A DNA stretch of 11,049 bases from the NCBI GenBank assembly GCA_023246325.1, contig JAHFIO010000021.1, positions 1 to 11,049 of the forward strand, written 5' to 3'. This DNA comes from Candidatus Uhrbacteria bacterium (GTDB lineage Bacteria > Patescibacteriota > Patescibacteriia > 2-12-FULL-60-25). Numbering within the stretch: the first letter of the stretch is position 1; every line of letters starts with the position of its first letter. Below are positions 1 through 6,252 of this stretch, piece after piece. The translations under genes and the position numbers were made by a program. The notes under the pieces were generated by a model. It had not been told where the DNA came from and made no database searches. It was given only the letters and a program-made list of their open reading frames with translations.

Positions 1-180
1 TGATGCGCGTAAAAATCCACGTTCCTTTAAAGCCTGTATATGTACATGCACGGTTGAAGGCGAAGCTAAATCCAAACCGCCTGCGATTTCACGAAAAGAG
101 GGTGGATAGCCTTCATCATGGATAAACGCAACAATGAAATCGAGAACTTCTTTCTGCTTTGGTGTAAGTGGTTGAGGCAT
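1..180 (-). CDS. lexA: LexA SOS repressor, N-terminal DNA-binding domain (partial)
   Basis: Only the first 60 codons are present; the gene runs off the left edge. The ATG is at 180-178. The translation starts MPQPLTPKQKEVLDFI and continues through GYPPSFREIA and LASPSTVHVHIQALKERGFL. This is the winged helix-turn-helix of LexA: the PPSxREIA turn followed by a recognition helix of the SPSTVHxH type. The autoproteolytic Ser/Lys peptidase domain lies outside the window. In this family LexA represses DNA-damage genes and itself until RecA-stimulated self-cleavage. Self-regulation is supported here by a GTTC-N7-GTTC repeat just upstream. The recognition helix resembles the Gram-positive (DinR) type rather than the proteobacterial one. 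The identity is secure for the domain; full-length integrity cannot be judged. Confidence 0.92.
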   Translation of the reverse strand, partial: MPQPLTPKQKEVLDFIVAFIHDEGYPPSFREIAGGLDLASPSTVHVHIQALKERGFLRAS

Positions 181-222
181 ACATAGATACATTTATTAAT
201 TTATATACCTACTCTACCACAT

Positions 223-237
223 GTTCTATTTTTGTTC
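223..237 (-). promoter_or_regulatory. Candidate LexA operator, GTTC-N7-GTTC direct repeat
   Basis: GTTC at 223-226 and GTTC at 234-237 are separated by exactly seven bases (tattttt). The repeat lies about 43-57 bases upstream of the lexA ATG and directly downstream of the minus-strand -10 candidate, so a bound repressor would cover the transcription start. A GTTC-N7-GTTC direct repeat is the LexA box known from Alphaproteobacteria, whereas Gram-positive LexA boxes are palindromic GAAC-N4-GTTC. That this copy binds the adjacent LexA is inferred from its position. Confidence 0.62.
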
Positions 238-238
238 T

Positions 239-267
239 AGTATAATTGTGGATAACTTTCATATAAA
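239..267 (-). promoter_or_regulatory. Candidate lexA promoter
   Basis: Read on the minus strand, a -10 TATACT (244-239) follows a -35 TTTATA (267-262) with a 17-base spacer. The start of transcription would fall near 232, inside the GTTC-N7-GTTC repeat. The -35 matches consensus at 4 of 6 positions and the -10 at 5 of 6. The spacer contains a perfect DnaA-box sequence. Confidence 0.5.
247..255 (-). promoter_or_regulatory. Perfect DnaA-box sequence (TTATCCACA) in the lexA promoter
   Basis: The plus strand reads TGTGGATAA, the reverse complement of the strong DnaA box TTATCCACA. It sits between the -35 and -10 candidates of lexA. A second perfect copy lies at 811-819 in the opposite orientation. 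No box cluster, AT-rich unwinding element or dnaA/dnaN gene is visible, so an origin is not claimed. Confidence 0.4.
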
Positions 268-288
268 AAACCCTGACATATATCAGGG
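265..288 (-). terminator. Rho-independent terminator after the 289-729 gene
   Basis: The stem is CCCTGA (271-276) paired with TCAGGG (283-288), with a six-base loop and an A-run at 265-270 that becomes a U-tract on minus-strand RNA. It begins directly at the stop codon (291-289) of the upstream minus-strand gene and separates it from lexA, so lexA must have its own promoter. Confidence 0.85.
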
Positions 289-729
289 CTATATTTTCAC
301 AAGCAATACTGCATGCCCACGTTCATACGCGAAAAATTCATGATGAATCCACAAACGACGTTTAGTCGCCGTACCAACCAAAAGCGCAAACCATTTTGAT
401 TCAACTCGTGAACCATGAATTTCAATGGTTTGTCCGCGCTGAAAATCAGGATGCGAAAACGCAAATGCAAGACCTTCTTTAAGAGTCGCATATCGATATC
501 CTGCCGTGAGAGTATTTTGCACAAATTCGCTTTGATGCCGAATATCGGGCATATCAAGAAGGTGAAATGTCACATCTTTAGGTGCTTCATCCACCGTAGG
601 GCAGGATAAGTGCGCTTCCCAATTTTCGAGCAGAAATTCCTCGCCTTCATCGAAGAGTGATTTGTTGAGTTGTTCTTTGGTGGGGAACGGATCGTAATTC
701 ACGTGAACCGTGAAATGAGTATCCAACAT
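289..729 (-). CDS. Hypothetical protein, 146 aa
   Basis: I do not recognise this protein. The start at 729 (MLDTHFTVHV) is preferred over the longer in-frame ATG at 789 because GAGGTG lies six bases upstream of it. The chain is soluble-looking, with no signal peptide or membrane segment. An acidic helical stretch (SLFDEGEEFLLENWEAH, about residues 24-40) is followed by a mixed region that looks like alternating strands and ends RGHAVLLVKI. It is transcribed toward lexA but is cut off from it by a strong terminator, so it is probably monocistronic. Two GCAGGAT motif copies lie inside it (498-504, 601-607), in two different reading registers. Normal base composition, a good ribosome site and a private terminator support it as a real gene. 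Confidence 0.72.
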   Translation of the reverse strand: MLDTHFTVHVNYDPFPTKEQLNKSLFDEGEEFLLENWEAHLSCPTVDEAPKDVTFHLLDMPDIRHQSEFVQNTLTAGYRYATLKEGLAFAFSHPDFQRGQTIEIHGSRVESKWFALLVGTATKRRLWIHHEFFAYERGHAVLLVKI

Positions 730-810
730 GTACAACACCTCGTTTGTAAGGGACGTGAATAACGTAGCAGTAATATGTAGAATATACAACTATTAATATA
801 TTACCAGAAA

Positions 811-819
811 TTATCCACA
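811..819 (+). promoter_or_regulatory. Perfect DnaA-box sequence (TTATCCACA)
   Basis: It lies in the 172-base divergent region between the genes starting at 729 (minus) and 902 (plus), reading toward the plus-strand gene. Together with 247-255 it is one of two perfect copies within 573 bases, in opposite orientation. Function as a DnaA site is inferred from sequence identity only. Confidence 0.4.
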
Positions 820-824
820 CCTTG

Positions 825-837
825 GTGCCTGACCCCA
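825..837. repeat. Possible remnant of a REP-like palindromic element
   Basis: GGTGCCTGACCCC in this intergenic region resembles one arm of the GTGCCTGAC-type palindromes that accompany REP-associated Y1 transposases in many genomes. Only one arm is present and no hairpin forms here, so it would be a half-site or remnant. The resemblance is from memory and short. Confidence 0.2.
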
Positions 838-901
838 TATTGACATCATCCATAAAAATATGGCAGCGGTATATAGAGGCTAATTAATTTATTTTATTTA
901 T

Positions 902-2932
902 ATGACCAAACGAAGATATTTCGCGTGGGTGGTTTTGTGCATATTCGTTATAGGAGGATTTGAATTATGGACGAGTTTGAATGCGCGGGCCAGTTCGCAT
1001 CCCGACATACTGATAGGTGAAGTGGCATGGGCTGGATCCTCACTCTCAACGGCTGATGAATGGTTGGAGTTGTGGAATACTTCTTCCACGGACATTTCAA
1101 TTGCAGGATGGAGTTTAGAAGGGGCGAGCGAAAAACCAATTATCTTTGGTGCAACAACAACTATTCCAGGCCTGAGCGCATTTCTCATTTCCAACTATGG
1201 GCAGGATGAGAAAAAAAGTGTATTAGCCACATCAAGCCAACTTATAACAGCATCTATTTCACTTTCAAATTCTGCATTGCAACTTCAATTAAAAAATACA
1301 CATGATGAAATTGTTGATAGCGTAGGAGATGGACATGCGCCTATCGCAGGTACAAGCGGAGCAGTGAAAACTGCGATGGTGCATATAACTGATTGGATTT
1401 CAGCAACAACAAGTATGAATATGAAAAATGAAGTACCGGATATAGGTACGCCTGGATTTTGTGATGCCTGTCAAAACGAATCTGCTTTTATACCGATGCA
1501 TTCTGATGAAATAGCAACAAATTCAGAAAGTTCTACAACTGTTCTTATCGAACCCAATCCGCTTATCCCAACTATACCTACACTCCCATCAAACCCAATT
1601 CAAAATACCGAACATATAGTGAATAATCCACCGAAACCAAATTATCATTTTTTACGATTAAATGAAATTGCACCCGCACCTAAAAAAGGAAATGAATGGA
1701 TTGAAATAGTTTCAGTAGATTCTGAAAAGAGTATACCTTTGAGTGGATGTACAATTCATGATTCACGAGGAAAAATTGTAACGCTAAAATCTGGAAAAAT
1801 TTCACCTGGTCAACATATAATTTTAACATTTACACGTTCTGTTTTGCGGAATATAGGCGAAAGCGTTTCATTATTTGCACCAGATGGAACCTTGATTGAT
1901 ACAAGTACATATCCTGCTATTGATACAGAAAAAAGTTGGATACGATTCCCTGATATAATTGGAGATTGGCAAATAACAACAAGCTCAACACCTGGAGAAA
2001 TAAATACAGTAACTGTAAACCCTCTACATAAAGATACGGAACTGAAAACAGACCAGAATACTATTGAAACAATAGATGTCTCATCAAGCGCAAACGAATA
2101 TATTGAAAAAGCTATCCCACAATCTACGAAAAATTCTACACAAATTCAGGTGAACCCACATAATACAAAAAATACCAAAATAAAAAATACACCAACCATA
2201 CCTATTCATTCTATATCAATTTCTATGATCCCATCTTTAGATGCATCAGACCCAATTCGCGTTCGTTTACATGGTCGTGTAGGAACCTTGCCTCATTTCA
2301 TAAAAAATAAAACTTTTATTTTACAAGCGCCTGATGGACATGGACTGCTTGTACAGGCATCTACAAATCGAAAGCTCCCGAAATTTGGTAATGACATTAT
2401 TGTAACAGGACAACTTATTGCAAACGATGATGGCGCTATTTTAAAAATGCTATCAACCGATGCATGGACATTAGATCCCACGCCCCGTATTCCATCTTCC
2501 ACTCCACGGAATATTGATTTGCTTGCACCAGCATCAGAAGATATATGGAGCTTAATTCAAACAACAGGAACGGTGCAAGATATAAAAAATAAAAAAATAC
2601 AAATCGATATAGATGGGATAAACGCGGAAATCACAATTTCTCGTAAACTTCCATACCGAACACAAAGATTAAAAAAAGGAGATATCATTTTAGTCACTGG
2701 AATTCTTGCGCCAGGAATAGAGATGCCAAAAATATACCCACGAAATGCAGACGATATTGAAATAGTACTTCATGCACCAAGCCCAATAACAGTAAACTCA
2801 AATAGCCAAATACAAACAAATCAATGGATGCCTATGGGGGCTACCGTATGTGCAATAGGTGCAGTTGAAGGGGCAAAGAGACTGCATAAAAAACGTAAGC
2901 AGAAAAAACTAGAGAAGAAAATTTCTTCATAA
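902..2932 (+). CDS. Exported lamin-tail domain / OB-fold protein, 676 aa
   Basis: An N-terminal signal sequence or anchor (MTKRR, then a hydrophobic stretch at residues 7-20, cleavage possible after ARA at 30) precedes two lamin-tail-like beta-sandwich domains. LTD1 spans about 35-186 and has the hallmark IGEVAWAGSS...DEWLELWN. LTD2 spans about 249-368 and has LNEIAPAPKKGNEWIEIV and a C-terminal W-x-R...STPGEIN strand. They are joined by a Pro/Thr-rich linker (about 210-245). A second low-complexity Asn/Thr/Lys linker (about 370-435) leads to two OB-like domains (about 437-525 and 541-623), each with a VxxxGxV strand and a DIIVTGxL strand. The C-terminus has a weakly hydrophobic patch (643-658) and a very basic tail (KKRKQKKLEKK). 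LTD proteins of this layout are typical exported proteins of CPR bacteria, thought to act at the cell surface; the ligand is unknown. No Shine-Dalgarno sequence precedes the ATG. The strong GGAGG at 953-957 is internal and out of frame. Confidence 0.88.
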   Translation: MTKRRYFAWVVLCIFVIGGFELWTSLNARASSHPDILIGEVAWAGSSLSTADEWLELWNTSSTDISIAGWSLEGASEKPIIFGATTTIPGLSAFLISNYGQDEKKSVLATSSQLITASISLSNSALQLQLKNTHDEIVDSVGDGHAPIAGTSGAVKTAMVHITDWISATTSMNMKNEVPDIGTPGFCDACQNESAFIPMHSDEIATNSESSTTVLIEPNPLIPTIPTLPSNPIQNTEHIVNNPPKPNYHFLRLNEIAPAPKKGNEWIEIVSVDSEKSIPLSGCTIHDSRGKIVTLKSGKISPGQHIILTFTRSVLRNIGESVSLFAPDGTLIDTSTYPAIDTEKSWIRFPDIIGDWQITTSSTPGEINTVTVNPLHKDTELKTDQNTIETIDVSSSANEYIEKAIPQSTKNSTQIQVNPHNTKNTKIKNTPTIPIHSISISMIPSLDASDPIRVRLHGRVGTLPHFIKNKTFILQAPDGHGLLVQASTNRKLPKFGNDIIVTGQLIANDDGAILKMLSTDAWTLDPTPRIPSSTPRNIDLLAPASEDIWSLIQTTGTVQDIKNKKIQIDIDGINAEITISRKLPYRTQRLKKGDIILVTGILAPGIEMPKIYPRNADDIEIVLHAPSPITVNSNSQIQTNQWMPMGATVCAIGAVEGAKRLHKKRKQKKLEKKISS

Positions 2933-2963
2933 AAAAAGTCCCGACATATGTCGGGACTTTTTT
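2932..2963. terminator. Bidirectional Rho-independent terminator, perfect 32-bp palindrome
   Basis: AAAAAAGTCCCGAC and its exact complement GTCGGGACTTTTTT flank a central ATAT; the palindrome is uninterrupted from 2932 to 2963. T-tracts are present on both strands. It sits between the stop of the LTD gene (2930-2932) and the stop of the convergent repeat-helix gene (2973-2971), so it ends both transcripts. Confidence 0.93.
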
Positions 2964-2970
2964 ACTTTAT

Positions 2971-3774
2971 TTATTTCTTTACTATATTTTTAGCATCTTT
3001 TAATGCTATTTTCAACGTATCTTTTGCTGAAGTCATTGCTAATTTAAACGCGTCATTTGCACTTTTTACAGAAGCATCACGCATTGTTTTTGCTGGTGCA
3101 ATAGCTGCAATATATATTGCTTTAGCAGATTGAATTGAAGCGCGATATGTTACACGAATATTTGTAAGTGCATCACGAAAAGTTTTATTTGCCGCTTGGC
3201 GATCTTCCTTTGAACCATTGCAATGAGATTTCCATGCAGTAAAGGCCAAATCAACTGCTGCATGTTTTGTTTTTATTGCCGTGTCGACAGCTGAACGATG
3301 TGTATTGTATGCAACATCAGTTGTTGTTCGAAACGTATTTTGTGCTAAGACAATTGCATCTCGATGTGTTTTAACAATTGTATCTACCGTAGCACGATAT
3401 GTTTGATATGCGGATTTAACTGCATCATTTTTATATCCCCTAGCATCACGCACAGACCAGTGACCCATACGCTCTGCGTCACGCACAGACCAGCGCGCAT
3501 CACGTTCAGCATTTCGAATTTCTCTTTGCTTAGAACGATTTTCGTCGTATTGCATACGAAGTTTAGATATCTTTGCATCTGCATCTGTTCGAACATCTTC
3601 TATTTTATGTAGAAAAGAAATTTCAGACATACTACAATTGTCTGTAATACTTATAGGAACTGACAAAGTGCTTGAAACAGCTGTATTTTCCTCAGCAAAT
3701 GCTACAAGAGGTAATACACACGTACTAGCAGTCAACGAAATAAGGAGGGCCGTAGAGATAAGTGATTTTTTCAT
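2971..3774 (-). CDS. Secreted hendecad (11-residue) repeat helical protein, 267 aa
   Basis: The start at 3774 gives a textbook signal peptide (MKKSLISTALLISLTAS..., likely cut after AFA at 25-27); a second in-frame ATG lies at 3786. From about residue 87 to the end the chain falls into roughly 16 consecutive 11-residue units with no insertion. Examples are RNAERDARWSV, RDAERMGHWSV, DVAYNTHRSAV, DTAIKTKHAAV, and later VTYRASIQSAK, DAFKLAMTSAK, DTLKIALKDAK. Only the unit around 186-196, with Cys185 and NGSKED, departs from the pattern. Hendecads favour long straight helices: right-handed coiled coils or amphipathic surface-binding helices. The mature protein is very basic and Ala-rich. Related exported Ala/Lys/Arg-rich proteins are common in CPR genomes, with unknown function. 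It lies 27 bases after the histidine phosphatase and may share its transcript. No ribosome site is visible. No GCAGGAT motif lies in this gene. Confidence 0.85.
   Translation of the reverse strand: MKKSLISTALLISLTASTCVLPLVAFAEENTAVSSTLSVPISITDNCSMSEISFLHKIEDVRTDADAKISKLRMQYDENRSKQREIRNAERDARWSVRDAERMGHWSVRDARGYKNDAVKSAYQTYRATVDTIVKTHRDAIVLAQNTFRTTTDVAYNTHRSAVDTAIKTKHAAVDLAFTAWKSHCNGSKEDRQAANKTFRDALTNIRVTYRASIQSAKAIYIAAIAPAKTMRDASVKSANDAFKLAMTSAKDTLKIALKDAKNIVKK
3446..3493. repeat. In-gene 33-bp-period direct repeat
   Basis: TCACGCACAGACCAG occurs at 3446-3460 and again at 3479-3493, an offset of exactly 33 bases or 11 codons. It encodes the shared WSVRDA segment of two adjacent hendecads. 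This nucleotide identity shows that at least these units arose by recent tandem duplication, while the other units are recognisable only at protein level. Confidence 0.85.
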
Positions 3775-3801
3775 ATACTGTACCATACATATATAAAATA
3801 A

Positions 3802-4383
3802 TTATGTTACAGGGGTCACTACACATTTCCCCGTCATATCATCAAATTCAAATTTCCATACATCTGCCAGATCTATTCTATTTTTACGTACAAAAATCCA
3901 AGATTGATTTTGTAAAAAAGCTGCCGCACATGCAATAGGCTCACCATGTGAAATCAATAAAGCGCCATCGCTCACCGACAATGTATCCCGTATTGCAGAC
4001 ACCACTCTTTCTGCCACGGCAGGATATGACTCTATATCAGATGGAAAATCTGTTTTCTCTCGTACACCATCATTCCATCCAAGATGCGTATAAAAATCTT
4101 CAAATGGTTTTCCAATCCATGAATTCACGATCCACTCTTGCAAACGTACATCAGTTAAAACATCTGCATCATCAAAATAATCAGAAACAATTTCCGCAGT
4201 TTCACGTGTACGCACATGTGGCGATGAAATAATACGCAGCGGCATCACGCCCGCATCCTGCAAACGTAAAGCGGTTTTAGCTACTTGTGCACGTCCCTGT
4301 TCGCTTAAAGGTTTTGAGGCAGGATAAAAAATTCCATCTGGATTATCGACAGCACCGTGGCGCATAAGATATATTGTGGACAT
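3802..4383 (-). CDS. Histidine phosphatase superfamily protein (phosphoglycerate mutase-like), 193 aa
   Basis: The catalytic RHG motif (Arg8-His9-Gly10, the phosphorylated histidine) opens the chain: MSTIYLMRHGAVDN. The second conserved arginine is in SSPHVRTRETA (Arg58), the acidic residue in RLQEW (Glu83), and the second catalytic histidine in LLISHGEP (His146). All catalytic elements are present, and the length fits the small cofactor-independent-looking branch (CobC/GpmB/SixA-like). The substrate cannot be told; phosphosugar, nucleotide or protein phosphatase activity are all possible. There is no signal peptide, so it is cytoplasmic. Its ATG (4383-4381) directly abuts the plus-strand exonuclease III ATG, forming CATATG, so its promoter must lie within that gene. 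The secreted repeat-helix gene follows 27 bases downstream. Three GCAGGAT motif copies lie inside it. Confidence 0.93.
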   Translation of the reverse strand: MSTIYLMRHGAVDNPDGIFYPASKPLSEQGRAQVAKTALRLQDAGVMPLRIISSPHVRTRETAEIVSDYFDDADVLTDVRLQEWIVNSWIGKPFEDFYTHLGWNDGVREKTDFPSDIESYPAVAERVVSAIRDTLSVSDGALLISHGEPIACAAAFLQNQSWIFVRKNRIDLADVWKFEFDDMTGKCVVTPVT

Positions 4384-5166
4384 ATGGCTTCATCAAAAAC
4401 AATAACGCTCCTGTCATGGAACGTCAACGGAATCCGCGCGGCAGAAAAAAAAGGTTTATTCAATTGGATACAAAAACGCAAACCGGATATTCTCTGTTTG
4501 CAAGAAACAAAAGCGCATATAGATCAATTATCTGAACCTGTACTGCATCCTGCAGGATATGAATCCTATTGGAATTCTGGCATACGTCGAGGCTATAGCG
4601 GAACCGTGATATACACTCGCATCTCACCAATTCTCGCAACAACAGATTTTGGAAACCTAGCTTTAGACGGAGAAGGCAGGATAGTATGCGTTGAATACAA
4701 AGACTTTTTTTTATTCAATGTATATTTCCCAAATGGCGGTTCAGGGGCTGAACGATTAAAATATAAATTGCGATTCTATGCAGAGTTTCTAAAATTAATT
4801 GAGAAATTGCGTAGAGTGAAGCCTATAGTTATATGTGGAGATATAAATACCGCGCATATGGAAATAGATTTAGCGCGACCAAAAGAAAATGTGGGAACAT
4901 CTGGATTTATGCCTATTGAGCGAAAATGGTTAGATACGCTTGTGTCAGCAGGATATATTGATACATTTCGAATGTTTTTTGATACAGGTGAACACTATTC
5001 TTGGTGGGATATGAAATCAGGTGCTCGTGCCCGAAATGTCGGATGGAGAATAGATTATTTTTTTGTATCCTCAGAATTAAAATCGCGCGTAAAACGAGCG
5101 TGGATTGAACCGGATGTCATGGGTTCAGATCACTGTCCCGTAGGATTAGAGCTATCTCTAAAATGA
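4384..5166 (+). CDS. xthA: Exodeoxyribonuclease III (AP endonuclease), 260 aa
   Basis: This enzyme of base-excision repair cleaves DNA 5' to abasic sites and removes nucleotides 3' to 5'. The full endonuclease/exonuclease/phosphatase fold is present with its motifs in order: SWNVNGIRA (Asn13), LQETK (Glu41), GYSGTVIYTR, NVYFPNG (Tyr114), ICGDINTAH (Asp153, Asn155), WRIDYFFVS (Asp224) and GSDHCPVGLEL (Asp249-His250). All expected metal and catalytic residues are there, and the length is close to the E. coli enzyme. I chose the ATG at 4384; an in-frame GTG at 4357 would add nine residues and overlap the divergent phosphatase. Its last 37 bases overlap the convergent kinase gene. Four GCAGGAT motif copies, the most of any gene here, lie inside it, two of them as an overlapping palindrome. 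Confidence 0.95.
   Translation: MASSKTITLLSWNVNGIRAAEKKGLFNWIQKRKPDILCLQETKAHIDQLSEPVLHPAGYESYWNSGIRRGYSGTVIYTRISPILATTDFGNLALDGEGRIVCVEYKDFFLFNVYFPNGGSGAERLKYKLRFYAEFLKLIEKLRRVKPIVICGDINTAHMEIDLARPKENVGTSGFMPIERKWLDTLVSAGYIDTFRMFFDTGEHYSWWDMKSGARARNVGWRIDYFFVSSELKSRVKRAWIEPDVMGSDHCPVGLELSLK
4399..4427 (-). promoter_or_regulatory. Candidate promoter for the histidine phosphatase, inside the exonuclease III 5' end
   Basis: On the minus strand, TTGACG (4427-4422), a 17-base spacer and TATTGT (4404-4399) fit a sigma-70-type promoter (5/6 and 4/6 matches). Transcription would start about ten bases upstream of the phosphatase ATG. Because the two start codons abut, a promoter in this position is required unless the phosphatase is leaderless. 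Confidence 0.4.
4547..4558. repeat. Palindromic pair of the GCAGGAT motif
   Basis: ATCCTGCAGGAT is a perfect 12-bp palindrome made of two inverted copies of the heptamer sharing their central GC (4547-4553 on minus, 4552-4558 on plus). It lies in the exonuclease III gene and encodes HPAGY. Confidence 0.85.
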
Positions 5167-6158
5167 GAAATTCTACGCACAAATGTTTCGATATTTTGAC
5201 TAAAATATTTTAACTTTGCTAATTCAATTGGCATAAGTGAATCTGTGCGCGTATTTTTTAATATATAATGTTCATTTTCAAACCAAAGTGAATGAAAGGA
5301 ATAATAATGCCTTTCATAACAGGCGCGTATAAGCTCATCAATATCAACCGGATATATTTCATCATATGCACGTAAAAATATCATGCATTTTTCATAGGAT
5401 GCTTCTTCAAATGGAAATCTAAAACAAGATATTCTCATCGCTTTATTTATTTCAAACATACGTGAGCCCCAACAAGCTTTTTCAAAATCAAAAATGTGTT
5501 GAACGTATCCTGCTGAATTGAAAAAAATATTATAGTCATGATAATCACCATGAAGGAGTGCGTCATTCATAAGTGCCGTATCGCTATAAACAACAGCATA
5601 TTGTTCAATACATTTTTCCTTCAACGAAAAAGACTCTTCAGTTAATCTATCAAAATCATCTTGCGACTTTTTTTGTGCAAGTATTTCCCGAATTTTTTTA
5701 ATACCCTGAAGTGTTTTTTCCTTCGACCAAAAATCTTGAATCGGAAAAGATGTAATAAGCGGATATCCATTTTTTGAAAGCATATGCATATGCGCAAGAT
5801 TTTGTGCAAAATGCTGTATATGTACTTTTGTTAATTCATCGCGCGGTATATGCGTACCTAGTACGAATGGATATAACGTATATGTTTTTACTTCATGAAT
5901 AAAATGTGCATTTCCCAATTTCGTTTGTAATGGACAAATAACTGGAATAGCATTTTTTGCGAAAAAAAGTTCAGTTTCCTCAATAAACGGCAGGATACGA
6001 GCAGTTTCATGTCGTTGACATTTTAAAAAATATTTTTGATTTTTTGCTGTATAAACAACAAAATTGTCAGTGAGATAGCCTAATTCTACATGCTGTATAC
6101 GTATAATATCCACAATACTAAATTCTTTTTCAAGCGTGAGTACTAACGATTGATCCAT
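5130..6158 (-). CDS. APH/choline-kinase-like phosphotransferase, 342 aa
   Basis: The protein-kinase-like fold of the aminoglycoside phosphotransferase family is indicated by three elements. These are an N-lobe lysine in KYFLKCQ (Lys46), the Brenner catalytic loop LLHGDYHDYNIFF (His203-Gly-Asp205, Asn210), and the metal-binding aspartate in HIFDFEKACWG (Asp224). Length and layout fit the family, which transfers ATP phosphate to small molecules such as homoserine, choline, aminosugars or hydroxylated antibiotics; the substrate cannot be read from the sequence. There is no signal peptide, so it is cytoplasmic. The start ATG at 6158 follows an extended -10 so closely that the message would be nearly leaderless. 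Its last 37 bases overlap the convergent exonuclease III gene, with no terminator between them. Two GCAGGAT copies lie inside it. The C-terminal half is helical with many aromatic residues, as in the family. Confidence 0.87.
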   Translation of the reverse strand: MDQSLVLTLEKEFSIVDIIRIQHVELGYLTDNFVVYTAKNQKYFLKCQRHETARILPFIEETELFFAKNAIPVICPLQTKLGNAHFIHEVKTYTLYPFVLGTHIPRDELTKVHIQHFAQNLAHMHMLSKNGYPLITSFPIQDFWSKEKTLQGIKKIREILAQKKSQDDFDRLTEESFSLKEKCIEQYAVVYSDTALMNDALLHGDYHDYNIFFNSAGYVQHIFDFEKACWGSRMFEINKAMRISCFRFPFEEASYEKCMIFLRAYDEIYPVDIDELIRACYERHYYSFHSLWFENEHYILKNTRTDSLMPIELAKLKYFSQNIETFVRRISHFRDSSNPTGQ

Positions 6159-6166
6159 ATATTGCC

Positions 6167-6175
6167 ACTATAACA
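6167..6175 (-). promoter_or_regulatory. Extended -10 promoter element for the APH-type kinase
   Basis: The minus strand reads TGTTATAGT, a TGn extended -10 with TATAGT (5 of 6). No convincing -35 is seen. The ATG at 6158 is eight bases past the hexamer, so the RNA leader would be only about 0-3 bases. Confidence 0.45.
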
Positions 6176-6195
6176 TATTGCAAACTCAATACCAC

Positions 6196-6224
6196 TTGCG
6201 AGGATTTTTATTAAAATGTATTGT
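6196..6224 (+). promoter_or_regulatory. Candidate promoter of the first FGE-domain lipoprotein
   Basis: TTGCGA (6196-6201), a 17-base spacer and TATTGT (6219-6224) each match the sigma-70 consensus at 4 of 6 positions. The predicted start gives a leader of about 20 bases containing GGAG six bases before the ATG at 6253. Confidence 0.4.
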
Positions 6225-6252
6225 GCAAGAGTTCTTTACAATGGAGTTACAC

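Noticed and set aside
247..819. Replication origin between the two DnaA boxes
   Set aside because: There are only two boxes, far apart, with a coding gene between them and no dnaA, dnaN or AT-rich unwinding region.
840..875. Perfect -35 TTGACA upstream of the LTD gene with TATATA downstream
   Set aside because: The spacer would be 24 bases, and no -10-like hexamer lies at 16-18 bases, so I do not call a promoter here.
951..969. Strong GGAGG followed by ATG inside the LTD gene start
   Set aside because: The ATG at 967 is out of frame with the 676-residue protein; the sequence encodes the hydrophobic segment VIGGFELW.
4357..4383. Upstream GTG start for exonuclease III
   Set aside because: It would add MAHKIYCGH, which is not typical of the family, and would overlap the divergent phosphatase; the ATG at 4384 gives the usual length.
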